Source: Sphingomonas gei (GTDB lineage Bacteria; Pseudomonadota; Alphaproteobacteria; Sphingomonadales; Sphingomonadaceae). From it: a DNA stretch of 64,000 nt. This document shows positions 15,772 through 23,933 of this stretch, in pieces (the stretch's first letter is position 1; each line of letters begins with the position of its first letter). Below the pieces are notes generated by a model. The model saw only the letters and a program-made list of their open reading frames with translations, was not told the origin of the DNA and did no database searches. The translations under genes were made by a program, and so were the position numbers. The stretch spans positions 434,001 to 498,000 of the forward strand of contig NZ_SRXT01000003.1 in NCBI RefSeq assembly GCF_004792685.1, in the 5' to 3' direction.

Positions 15772-16452
15772 ATGCTGACGATGCGCGAACTCTCCAAGGT
15801 CTACCGAACCGACAGCGTGCAGACGACCGCGCTCGACGCGATCGACCTCAATATCGCCGAGGGCGAGTTCGTCGCGATCATGGGGCCTTCGGGCTGCGGC
15901 AAATCGACTTTGCTCAACATGATCGGGATGCTCGATAGCCCGTCGAGCGGCAGTTATGTGTTCAACGGCAAGGAAGTCGCCGGGCTCTCCGAGAGCAAGC
16001 TCGCAGACGTCCGCAAGGAGAGCATCGGCTTCATCTTCCAGAGCTTCAACCTGGTCGACGAATTGAGCGTCCGCGACAATGTCGAGCTGGCCCTGCTCTA
16101 CCACAATGTCTCCGCCTCGGAGCGCAAGCGCCGGGTGGACGAAGTGATGGACAAGGTCGGCATCGCGCATCGCGCGCGGCATCGGCCGAGCCAGCTCTCA
16201 GGTGGCCAGCAGCAGCGCGTCGCGGTTGCCCGCGCGCTGGTCGCCAATCCCAAATTGATCCTCGCCGACGAGCCGACCGGCAATCTCGATACGCACCATG
16301 GCGAGGAAGTGATGCGGATGCTCCAGACGCTCAACGGCGAAGGCTCGACGATCGTGATGGTCACCCACTCGCCGGCGCACGCCGATTATGCGGGGCGGAT
16401 CGTGTCGATGCTCGACGGGCGCATCCTGCAGGAGCGTCGGCGGGCGGCGTAG
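15772..16452 (+). CDS. ABC transporter ATPase, MacB/LolD type
   Basis: This 226-residue ATPase has Walker [10 protein letters not shown] (38-46), Q-loop [14 protein letters not shown], signature LSGGQQQR (142-149), Walker B LILADE (162-167) with the D-loop GNLD, and switch His in VMVTHS. These match the mechanotransmission (MacB/LolD/FtsE) class that works with FtsX-like permeases. The start is 16 bases after the adaptor stop with AAGGGAC upstream. The cognate permease is the large protein 64 bases downstream. The gap contains the last codons of a lost permease. Confidence 0.95.
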   Translation: MLTMRELSKVYRTDSVQTTALDAIDLNIAEGEFVAIMGPSGCGKSTLLNMIGMLDSPSSGSYVFNGKEVAGLSESKLADVRKESIGFIFQSFNLVDELSVRDNVELALLYHNVSASERKRRVDEVMDKVGIAHRARHRPSQLSGGQQQRVAVARALVANPKLILADEPTGNLDTHHGEEVMRMLQTLNGEGSTIVMVTHSPAHADYAGRIVSMLDGRILQERRRAA

Positions 16453-16471
16453 CGGAGTGACCTTTCGTCCA

Positions 16472-16507
16472 CGCACCAATCCCATCCACGCGCTTCGCTA
16501 CGAATAG
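16472..16507 (+). pseudogene. Relic of the 3' end of a second FtsX-like permease gene
   Basis: The bases between ATPase and permease read R-TNPIHALRYE-stop. The complete permease ends R-TNPVHALRYE-stop (18,996-19,030). Ten of eleven residues match, including the stop position, while the codons differ (for example ATC/GTC and TAG after GAA rather than GAG). This is best explained as the remaining tail of a tandem permease copy whose body was deleted. The codon divergence argues against a recent slip. Confidence 0.7.
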
Positions 16508-16516
16508 GACCAGATC

Positions 16517-19030
16517 ATGTGGCGCAATTACCTGACCGTCGGCCTGCGGGCGCTGGCCAAGAACAAGGTCTATGCCTTCATCAACATCTTCGGGCTGTCG
16601 CTCGGCATCGCCGCGTGCCTGCTGATCCTCGCCTTCGTGCGCTATGAGTTCAGCTACGACAGCTGGATGCCCGGCGCCGATCGCGCATTCCAGCTCCAGG
16701 ATTTCTACAAGCCGACCAAGGCGGGCGGCGAGGAAATGAAGCTGCAGTCGAGCAGCTTCGCCTCGGGAACTGCGCTGCGCAAGGACTTCCCCCAGATCGA
16801 GCGCGTCGTCTATTTCTATACCGGCCGGGTCGCCGTGATGCGCGACGGCCAGCCGGTCTCGCCGGGCCGGACCGCACTGACCGACGGGCCGATCTTCGAC
16901 ATCCTCCAGATACCCTTCGTCCGCGGCGATCCGAAGCACGCGCTCGACGATCCGCACGGCGTCGTGCTCAGCGAAACCGCGGCCAAGGCGCAATTCGGCA
17001 ATGCCGATCCGATGGGGCGCACGATCACCTTGATCAGCGGCAAGATGACCGCCGATTACCGCGTGACCGGGATATTCCGCGACCTGCCGAAGAACACGCA
17101 TCTCGAAGCCGAGACCGCGCTGATCGCACGCTTCGATCCGCAGAGCTATTTCGCTGACAATCCCGGCGTGCTCACCTCGTGGAACAACCAGAACGGTTAC
17201 ATCTACGCGAAGCTGAAGCCCGGCGCCGATCCGCGCGACATCGAGGCGCAGTTTCCCGCTTGGGAAAAGCGCAACATCCCCGACGACGTCACCGAAGGGC
17301 AGCACACCAATCCCGGCGACCAACAGGATTTCAAGCTGGTCCGCGTCCCCGACATCCATCTGGGCGAGGCGCAGGACGGTCCGGGCGGGAGCGGGGACAA
17401 GGGTACCGTGATCACCTTTGCGGTGGTGGCGCTGCTCATTCTCGGCATGGCCTGCATCAACTTCACCAATCTGGCCACGGCGCGCGCCTCGCAGCGCGCG
17501 AGGGAAGTGGCGTTGCGCAAGGTGCTGGGGGCGACCCGCAAGCAGCTGATCATCCAGTTCATCGGCGAATCCATGCTGGTTTCGGCGATCGCGACGGTGC
17601 TCGGCCTGGCGCTCTTCGAACTCGCGCTTCCGGCGCTCAACGCGTTTCTCGATGCACAGATCACGGTCGACTATTTCGGTGCCGGCGGAGTTCTGCTTCC
17701 CGTGATCGTGCTCACGCTGATCGTCGGGATCGCGGGTGGGGTGTATCCAGCCTTTTATCTTTCGCGCTTCCAGCCCGCGCGCGTGCTCAAGGCCAACAAG
17801 TCTGCGGCGGAGGCGGAGGGCAATGGCCAGCTGCGCAATCTGCTCGTCGTCGCCCAGTTTGCCGTCTCGATCGGACTGATCATCTGCACGGTGGTGATCT
17901 ACGGCCAGACGATCTATGCGCGCACCGCCGACGCGGGATTTAAGCGGGAGGGCCTGCTTCAGGTCGAGAACCTCATCACGCCGCAAGCCGAGGCAGCTGG
18001 CCAGGCACTTGTCGAGCAGGTGCGACGGATCCGGGGGGTGACCGCCGCCGCACGCACCTCGATCGCGGTGATCGCCGGAAGCAACTCCGCGACGTCGTTC
18101 AGGCGTCCGGGGCAAGAGGCGGTGGAGCTAGGCATCTATGTGATCGAGCCCGACATGCTGCCTGCAATGGGGATGCGGCTGCTTGCCGGGCGCAACCTCT
18201 CGGAAGCCAACGGCATGGACGACGCGACCACGCCACCGTCCGCCGACCAGATCGATTTCAAGGAGGATCGCGCATTGGTCGCGCGCGGGCTCAACGTCAT
18301 GCTGTCCGAAGTGGCGGCCAAGCGGCTCGGCTTTGCCAGCCCCCAGGCGGCGATCGGCCAGCGAGTCGACGGGGGGATGGTCGACAGCACGCTCGGCTAT
18401 TTGCCGACGACGGTGGTCGGCGTCGTCAGTGACGTCCGCTACCGCACCGTGCGCGATCCGCTCCAGCCGATCTTCTATTATTACCAGAAGACCGGCTTTC
18501 GCCAGATGATGGTGCGGTTCGAAGGCGATCCCAAGGCGATCAACGCCGAGGTCGAGGCGTTGTGGAAACGGCTGGTGCCGTCGGTCCCCTACCGGTCACG
18601 GTTCGTCGAGGACATCGTCCACAATGTCTACAAGCGCGACGAGCGGAGCGCGCAATTGTTCGGTGCCTTCGCAGTGCTCGCCGTGGTGATTGGCTGCCTC
18701 GGACTGTTCGGCCTCGCTTCGTTCACTGCGGAGCGCCGTACCAAGGAGATCGGCATCCGCAAGGTGCTCGGCGCGCGCACCCGCGACATCGTCCGGCTGC
18801 TGGTTTGGCAGTTCAGCCGTCCGGTATTGATCGCCAATCTGATCGCATGGCCGGTCGCCTGGTGGGTGATGCGCGACTGGCTCAACCAGTTCGACGTCCG
18901 CATGGGGCTGACGCCGACTCCCTTCGTGCTCGCGGGATTGCTCGCCGTGCTGATCGCCATCGGCACGATCGGCGCGCACGCCTTCCGCGTCGCGCGCACC
19001 AACCCGGTCCATGCCCTGCGCTACGAGTAG
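16517..19030 (+). CDS. FtsX/MacB-type ABC transporter permease (double-domain)
   Basis: This 837-residue permease has two MacB-like halves. Residues 1-45 hold the first membrane segment (FINIFGLSLGIAACLLILAFV) and about 45-285 the first periplasmic MacB_PCD domain. A FtsX membrane bundle lies at about 295-430 (IACINFTNLATARASQRAREVALRKVLGATRKQL). A second cycle follows with a periplasmic domain (about 470-700) and the C-terminal FtsX bundle (LFGLASFTAERRTKEIGIRKVLGARTRDIVRLL). Such permeases extract substrates from the periplasmic leaflet, for example peptides or lipids; the substrate is unknown. A terminator-like hairpin follows at 19,057-19,089. Confidence 0.93.
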   Translation: MWRNYLTVGLRALAKNKVYAFINIFGLSLGIAACLLILAFVRYEFSYDSWMPGADRAFQLQDFYKPTKAGGEEMKLQSSSFASGTALRKDFPQIERVVYFYTGRVAVMRDGQPVSPGRTALTDGPIFDILQIPFVRGDPKHALDDPHGVVLSETAAKAQFGNADPMGRTITLISGKMTADYRVTGIFRDLPKNTHLEAETALIARFDPQSYFADNPGVLTSWNNQNGYIYAKLKPGADPRDIEAQFPAWEKRNIPDDVTEGQHTNPGDQQDFKLVRVPDIHLGEAQDGPGGSGDKGTVITFAVVALLILGMACINFTNLATARASQRAREVALRKVLGATRKQLIIQFIGESMLVSAIATVLGLALFELALPALNAFLDAQITVDYFGAGGVLLPVIVLTLIVGIAGGVYPAFYLSRFQPARVLKANKSAAEAEGNGQLRNLLVVAQFAVSIGLIICTVVIYGQTIYARTADAGFKREGLLQVENLITPQAEAAGQALVEQVRRIRGVTAAARTSIAVIAGSNSATSFRRPGQEAVELGIYVIEPDMLPAMGMRLLAGRNLSEANGMDDATTPPSADQIDFKEDRALVARGLNVMLSEVAAKRLGFASPQAAIGQRVDGGMVDSTLGYLPTTVVGVVSDVRYRTVRDPLQPIFYYYQKTGFRQMMVRFEGDPKAINAEVEALWKRLVPSVPYRSRFVEDIVHNVYKRDERSAQLFGAFAVLAVVIGCLGLFGLASFTAERRTKEIGIRKVLGARTRDIVRLLVWQFSRPVLIANLIAWPVAWWVMRDWLNQFDVRMGLTPTPFVLAGLLAVLIAIGTIGAHAFRVARTNPVHALRYE

Positions 19031-19056
19031 GCGCGTCAGTTCAGGGCCTGGCCGGG

Positions 19057-19089
19057 GCGGGCGAGGGGGCAACCTCTCGCCCGCTTCGT
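19057..19089 (+). terminator. Terminator-like hairpin after the export operon
   Basis: The stem GCGGGCGAG (19,057-19,065) and CTCGCCCGC (19,076-19,084) is perfect, followed by TTCGTTTG. The T-run is weak, so it is a moderate call. It would separate the rightward export operon from the leftward tRNA. Confidence 0.5.
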
Positions 19090-19123
19090 TTGCGGACGAG
19101 ACGGCCAACATGCGAAATGAAAA

Positions 19124-19200
19124 TGGTCGGGAAGAGAGGATTCGAACCTCCGGCCCCCACGTCCCGAACGTGGTGCTCTACCAGGCTGAGCTACTCCCCG
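19124..19200 (-). tRNA. tRNA-Pro (anticodon CGG)
   Basis: The leftward 77-base sequence folds as a tRNA. The acceptor CGGGGAG pairs with CTTCCCG (one G-U). The D-arm is GCTCAGCCTGGTAGAGC and the anticodon stem CCACG/CGTGG encloses TTCGGGA, giving anticodon CGG. The T-arm is GGAGGTTCGAATCCTC. The 3' CCA is encoded. CGG reads the CCG codon, which is abundant in this high-GC genome. Confidence 0.95.
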
Positions 19201-19291
19201 ACGGAGTATCGGTCCGGCGCCTCCAAGAGGGCGAACCGATGCTGGAGCGGCGCCTATAACCACGAGGATCGAGTCGCGCAAGCGGCGGCGA

Positions 19292-20590
19292 TCAGCCCCC
19301 GCGCGCGCCGAGCATGGCCTCGATGCTGGTGAATTTCTCGCGCGGGGAACCCGCGCGCGCGGCGGCGATCTCCGCCGTGTCTATCTTCTGCCAGTCGCGG
19401 AAGGTCACGACGTCGACTCCGCGGCTGGCCAGCAATGCATCGAGCCCGGAGCGGCCCCGCTTTCCGGCGCCGTCGCCGATGTCCGCTGCGATCTTCTCGG
19501 TGATCGCGAAGCCGTCGGGCCGGTTGGTGCCGATCGTGCCGGTGGGGCCACGGCGCGCCCAGCCGACCGCGTAGAGACCGGGGAGCACGCGTCCGTCTTC
19601 GTTGGCGAAGCGGCCCGAGCGGTCGTCATAGGGCACCCCGTCGATCGGCGGGGTGCGATAGCCGATACAGCTCACCACCAGATGGGCGGGAACTTCATAG
19701 CGTTCGCCGGTGCCCCGCGCGCTGCCGTCCATCCCGAGCGCGGTGCGTTCGATGATGACTCGCTCGACCTTGCCGTCGCCCTCGATCGCCACCGGCATCG
19801 CGAAGAAATCGAAGACGATGCGGGTCGGCTTGCCGGTGTCGCCCGCGGCGGCAAAGCTGCGCAGGTGATTGACCGACTTGCGCTGGCCCGGATCGAGCGC
19901 CGTGTCGGCCTCCAGGGGAGGAAGGTCACCCGGGTCGACCACCGGCACCGCGCAGGTAAGCTGGCCGAGCTCGCCGAGCTCCTTGGGGGTCATCGCGATC
20001 TGGTGCGGCCCGCGCCGGCCGAGGAGCGTGATCGTGTCGACTCCACTTGCCTTGAGCGCAGTCAGGGCATGCCCGGCGATGTCCGAGCCGGCAAACTCCG
20101 CCTCGCATTTGGCGAGGATCCGCGCCACGTCGAGTGCGACGTTGCCGTTGCCGATCACCACCGCGGGGCCGTCCAGCGGGGGCGCGAGATCGGCATAATC
20201 GGGATGGCCGTTATACCAGCCGACGAATGCCGCCGAGCCCACCACGCCGGGCAGCGCTGCGCCCGGGATCTCCAGACGGCGATCGTGCGGCGCGCCGGTG
20301 GCGAGAACGACCGCATCATAGAGCGTGCGGAGTTCCTCGATCGACACGTCCTGCCCGATCGTCACATTGCCGACGAAGCGGACAGTGTCGGTCAGCGCGA
20401 CTGCCTCGTAGCGCCGCGACACGCCCTTGATCGACTGGTGATCGGGCGCCACGCCGGTGCGGATCAGCCCGAACGGCACCGGCAGCCGATCGATGATGTC
20501 GACCCGGACCTCCTCGCCGAAGGTCTTCTGGCAAGCCTCGGCGGTATAATAGCCGGCGGGTCCCGAACCGATCACTGCGATATGCCGCAT
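19292..20590 (-). CDS. Ferredoxin/adrenodoxin-type NADP+ reductase (FprA-like)
   Basis: This 432-residue flavoprotein has the FAD Rossmann motif GSGPAGYYTAEAC at the N-terminus and the family block PVPFGLIRTGVAPDHQSIKGV. The NADPH-binding motif is VVIGNGNVALDVARIL with GRRGPHQIAMTPKEL. The C-terminal GWARRGPTGTIGTNRPDG is characteristic of adrenodoxin-reductase-like enzymes. It should pass electrons from NADPH to a ferredoxin, for example for a P450 or iron-sulfur biogenesis; no ferredoxin gene is adjacent. It is divergent from pnuC and stands alone. Confidence 0.93.
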   Translation of the reverse strand: MRHIAVIGSGPAGYYTAEACQKTFGEEVRVDIIDRLPVPFGLIRTGVAPDHQSIKGVSRRYEAVALTDTVRFVGNVTIGQDVSIEELRTLYDAVVLATGAPHDRRLEIPGAALPGVVGSAAFVGWYNGHPDYADLAPPLDGPAVVIGNGNVALDVARILAKCEAEFAGSDIAGHALTALKASGVDTITLLGRRGPHQIAMTPKELGELGQLTCAVPVVDPGDLPPLEADTALDPGQRKSVNHLRSFAAAGDTGKPTRIVFDFFAMPVAIEGDGKVERVIIERTALGMDGSARGTGERYEVPAHLVVSCIGYRTPPIDGVPYDDRSGRFANEDGRVLPGLYAVGWARRGPTGTIGTNRPDGFAITEKIAADIGDGAGKRGRSGLDALLASRGVDVVTFRDWQKIDTAEIAAARAGSPREKFTSIEAMLGARGG

Positions 20591-20683
20591 GGCTGTCCTC
20601 TCGCATTTTGGGACAGGTTAGCGTGACAATTCCGCAGGGCAAGCCACTCGACCCCAATGCAAAGTTGCTGCTACGCCCGCAAC

Positions 20684-21238
20684 GTGAGCCCGATCGAAGC
20701 CGCCGCCACCCTGTTCGGGCTGATCAACGTGACGCTGGTGGTCCGGCGGAGCATGTGGAACTACCCGTTCGCGCTCATGATGGTGTCGCTCTACGCGTGG
20801 ATTTTCCTCGGGGAGAAGCTCTACAGCGACGCGCTGCTCCAGCTCTTTTTCGTTCTGGTCAACCTGTATGGCTGGTGGAACTGGTCGCGTTCGCGCGCCG
20901 ACACCGGCGAGGTGCGCGTCGAGCAGCTTGCCGCTTCCGCCCGGATCTTGTGGCTCGCCGGCTGCACAGCCGCCGCGCTGGGCTGGGGCGCGCTGATGCA
21001 TCGCTATACCGACGCGGCCTATCCGTGGTGGGACGGCAGCATCGCGATCCTGAGCATCGCCGCGCAGATCCTCCAGTCGCGCCGCAACTGGGAGAGCTGG
21101 GTGCTGTGGATCCTCGTCGACCTCGCCGCAATCCCGCTGTTCGCCGTCAAGGGGCTGTGGCTGACCGCCGGGCTCTATCTCGTATTCCTGGCCCTTTCCG
21201 TCTGGGGCCTGATCCAATGGACCAAAGCCAAAGCATGA
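20684..21238 (+). CDS. pnuC: Nicotinamide riboside transporter PnuC
   Basis: This polytopic membrane protein has the PnuC family pattern WNYPFALMMVSLYAWIFLGEKLYSD and FFVLVNLYGWWNW, with further helices ending GLWLTAGLYLVFLALSVWGLIQW. It imports nicotinamide riboside, trapped inside by phosphorylation. The GTG at 20,684 places the first helix at a typical position. An in-frame ATG at 20,657 would add nine residues (MQSCCYARN) and cannot be excluded, since neither start has a strong ribosome site. It overlaps the downstream kinase gene by ATGA, the functional partner expected for this pathway. Confidence 0.9.
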   Translation: MSPIEAAATLFGLINVTLVVRRSMWNYPFALMMVSLYAWIFLGEKLYSDALLQLFFVLVNLYGWWNWSRSRADTGEVRVEQLAASARILWLAGCTAAALGWGALMHRYTDAAYPWWDGSIAILSIAAQILQSRRNWESWVLWILVDLAAIPLFAVKGLWLTAGLYLVFLALSVWGLIQWTKAKA

Positions 21239-21759
21239 GCCCGCGCACTATCTGTCTCCACGGTCCCGAGAGCGTCGGAAAGACCACGATCGCCAAGCGG
21301 CTCGCCGCGCATTTCGGCGGGCAGATGCTCGACGAATATGGTCGCGACTATGCCGAGACGAACGGCATCATGTTCACGATGCGCGACCTGGTCGAGATTG
21401 CCGAGACGCACGATGCCAAGGCTGAGGCGATGCTTGCGGCGGGCGCCGATCCGCTAATCCTCGACACCGATCCGCTGATGACCGCGGTGTGGGCCGACAT
21501 GCTGTTCGCCAAAAGGGACCCGTGGTTCGACGCGTGGCAAAACACTGCGGATCTGTACCTGCTGTTCGACATCGACTTGCCGTGGATCAAGGATGGCACG
21601 CGGATGTTCGGCACCGATCCGTTGCGCCGGCGCTTCTTCGATCTTTCCAGAGCCGAGCTCGAGCGGCACGGGGTGCGCTGGGCGCTGGTCTCGGGGCAGG
21701 GCGAGGCGCGGTTCGCCAATGCCGTAGCAGCGATTGAGGCGGCGGGCCGCGCCTGCTAG
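21235..21759 (+). CDS. nadR: NadR-like ribosylnicotinamide kinase (AAA/P-loop)
   Basis: This 174-residue protein has a P-loop GPESVGKTT (residues 10-18) and the NadR-type block LDEYGRDYAET. It continues with LILDTDPLMTAVWADMLF and DLYLLFDIDLPWIKDGTR, matching the C-terminal kinase domain of NadR. It lacks the N-terminal repressor helix-turn-helix and the NMN adenylyltransferase domain of enterobacterial NadR. It most likely phosphorylates nicotinamide riboside brought in by PnuC, whose gene it overlaps. The symbol is used in the sense of the kinase domain only. Confidence 0.85.
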   Translation: MSPRTICLHGPESVGKTTIAKRLAAHFGGQMLDEYGRDYAETNGIMFTMRDLVEIAETHDAKAEAMLAAGADPLILDTDPLMTAVWADMLFAKRDPWFDAWQNTADLYLLFDIDLPWIKDGTRMFGTDPLRRRFFDLSRAELERHGVRWALVSGQGEARFANAVAAIEAAGRAC

Positions 21760-21771
21760 GGCCGCGCGATC

Positions 21772-23565
21772 ATGGCAACCGAACTATCCAAGATCCGCAA
21801 CTTCTCGATCATCGCGCATATCGACCATGGCAAGTCGACATTGGCCGATCGGCTGATCCAGCGCACCGGGGGACTCACCGAGCGCGAGATGTCGAGCCAG
21901 GTGCTCGACAACATGGATATCGAGAAGGAGCGCGGGATAACCATCAAGGCGCAGACCGTGCGTCTCGACTGGAAGGGCCATACGCTCAACCTGATGGACA
22001 CGCCGGGGCATGTCGACTTCGCCTATGAAGTCAGCCGCAGCCTTGCCGCGTGCGAAGGCGCCTTGCTCGTGGTCGATGCCGCGCAGGGCGTCGAGGCGCA
22101 GACGCTCGCCAATGTCTATCAGTCGATCGAGCATGATCACGAGATCATCCCGGTGATCAACAAGATCGACTTGCCCTCGGCCGAGCCCGAAAAGGTGCGC
22201 CACGAGATCGAGGAGATCATCGGCATCGACGCGAGCAACGCGGTGCTCGCCAGCGCCAAGTCCGGAATCGGGATCGAAGAGATCCTCGATGCGATCGTCG
22301 AGCGCATTCCCGCGCCCAAAGGCGACGCCGACGCACCGCTCAAGGCGATGCTGGTCGACAGCTGGTACGATTCCTATCTCGGCGTCGTCATCCTGGTCCG
22401 CGTGATCGACGGCACGATCAAGAAGGGCCAGCAGATCAAGTTCATGGCCGCGGGCACCACGCATCTGATCGACCGCGTCGGCGCGTTCCGCCCCAAAATC
22501 GAGCAATTGCCCGACCTCGGCCCCGGCGAGATCGGCTTCATCACCGCGCAGATCAAGGAAGTCGCGCAGGCGCGCGTCGGCGACACGCTGACCGACGCCA
22601 AGCGCCCGACCGCCGAAGCGCTTCCCGGCTTCAAGGAAGTCCAGCCGGTGGTGTTCTGCGGGCTGTTCCCGGTCGACGCCGCCGATTTCGAGAAGCTCCG
22701 CGAGAGCATTTCGCGGCTGCGGCTCAACGATGCCAGCTTCAGCTTCGAGATGGAGACCAGCGCGGCATTGGGCTTCGGCTTCCGCTGCGGGTTCCTCGGG
22801 CTGCTCCACTTGGAGATCATCCAGGAGCGGCTGACTCGCGAATATGATCTCGACCTGATTACGACGGCGCCGTCGGTGGTCTACAAGATCAGGCTCACGC
22901 ACAACAATGGCGAGATCGAGCTGCACAACCCGGCCGACATGCCCGATCCCACCAAGATCGAGGAGATCGAGGAGCCGTGGATCCGGGCAGTGATCTACGT
23001 CCCCGACGAATATCTCGGCTCGATCCTGAAGCTGTGCCAGGAACGGCGCGGCATCCAGAAGAACCTGACCTATGTCGGTGGCCGGGCGCAGGTAACCTAT
23101 GAGCTGCCGCTCAACGAAGTGGTGTTCGACTTTTACGACCGGCTGAAGTCGCTTTCCAAGGGCTATGCCAGCTTCGATTACGAGCAGATCGGCCACCGCG
23201 CGGGCGATCTGGTGAAGATGGGCATCCTCGTCAACGAGGAGCCAGTGGATGCGCTGAGCATGATCGTCCACCGCGCGACCGCCGAAGTGCGCGGACGCGG
23301 CATGGTCGAGCGGCTCAAGGAGCTGATCCCGCGCCATCTGTTCAAGATCCCGATCCAGGCGGCGATTGGCGGCAAGGTGATCGCGCGCGAGACAATCAGC
23401 GCGATGCGCAAGGACGTCACCGCAAAATGCTATGGCGGCGATGCCACCCGCAAGCGCAAGCTGCTCGACAAGCAGAAGAAGGGCAAGGCGAAGATGCGCG
23501 AATATGGCAGCGTGAGCATCCCACAGGAGGCGTTCATCGCAGCGTTGCGGATGGGCGAGGAATAA
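21772..23565 (+). CDS. lepA: Elongation factor 4 (LepA) GTPase
   Basis: LepA (597 residues) is a ribosome-associated translational GTPase that back-translocates or aids initiation under stress. The G1 motif [14 protein letters not shown] lies at about 14, with GIT of G2, DTPGHVDF of G3 and NKIDLPSA of G4. Domain II, EF-G-like III and V, and the LepA-specific C-terminal domain ([25 protein letters not shown], then [17 protein letters not shown]) are all present. It starts 12 bases after the kinase stop. Length and motifs are standard. Confidence 0.97.
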   Translation: MATELSKIRNFSIIAHIDHGKSTLADRLIQRTGGLTEREMSSQVLDNMDIEKERGITIKAQTVRLDWKGHTLNLMDTPGHVDFAYEVSRSLAACEGALLVVDAAQGVEAQTLANVYQSIEHDHEIIPVINKIDLPSAEPEKVRHEIEEIIGIDASNAVLASAKSGIGIEEILDAIVERIPAPKGDADAPLKAMLVDSWYDSYLGVVILVRVIDGTIKKGQQIKFMAAGTTHLIDRVGAFRPKIEQLPDLGPGEIGFITAQIKEVAQARVGDTLTDAKRPTAEALPGFKEVQPVVFCGLFPVDAADFEKLRESISRLRLNDASFSFEMETSAALGFGFRCGFLGLLHLEIIQERLTREYDLDLITTAPSVVYKIRLTHNNGEIELHNPADMPDPTKIEEIEEPWIRAVIYVPDEYLGSILKLCQERRGIQKNLTYVGGRAQVTYELPLNEVVFDFYDRLKSLSKGYASFDYEQIGHRAGDLVKMGILVNEEPVDALSMIVHRATAEVRGRGMVERLKELIPRHLFKIPIQAAIGGKVIARETISAMRKDVTAKCYGGDATRKRKLLDKQKKGKAKMREYGSVSIPQEAFIAALRMGEE

Positions 23566-23647
23566 CGCCTACTGCCGATACCTCTTCGCGGTTGCAGCAC
23601 CCGGCATTTGCTGCGACCTGCCCGACTCCACATCGAAGGGAGTTCGA

Positions 23648-23887
23648 ATGAAGAAGGTCGTCCAGGTCCTCTGCGTCGTGTTGATCGGCGTCGCCGTGAT
23701 GATCGGGTTCCGCTGGTATCGGTACGTCGCGAGTTCGGATACGCCCTATGACGAGGTCGGCATCACGCTGAACGGATATATGCCGGGCCCGCTGCGGAGT
23801 TGGGGTTGCCACAAGCTCAGGGAGCGTTTCCCGGGTGCACTGCCGCCCTATGGCTGCGCCGCGCCCGACGGGCGCAGCTGGGCCTGA
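23648..23887 (+). CDS. Small membrane-anchored protein of unknown function (79 residues)
   Basis: This short gene has a good ribosome site (GAAGGGAG, five bases before the ATG). The product starts MKKVVQVLCVVLIGVAVMIGF, a membrane anchor or uncleaved signal, and continues into a soluble tail with two cysteines (SWGCHKL and PYGCAAPDG), proline and glycine. I do not recognise the family. It lies 82 bases after lepA and converges with the J-like gene. A perfect 9-base stem (23,894-23,916) lies just after its stop. Confidence 0.65.
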   Translation: MKKVVQVLCVVLIGVAVMIGFRWYRYVASSDTPYDEVGITLNGYMPGPLRSWGCHKLRERFPGALPPYGCAAPDGRSWA

Positions 23888-23893
23888 CGATCT

Positions 23894-23916
23894 GCCGGCG
23901 AGAGTGCCTCGCCGGC
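23894..23916. terminator. Hairpin between convergent genes
   Basis: GCCGGCGAG (23,894-23,902) and CTCGCCGGC (23,908-23,916) form a perfect 9-base stem with a 5-base loop, in the 46-base gap between two convergent genes. There is no T-run in either direction, so it may only be a partial or bidirectional transcription barrier. Confidence 0.4.
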
Positions 23917-23933
23917 TACCCGGCGGGCAGACG

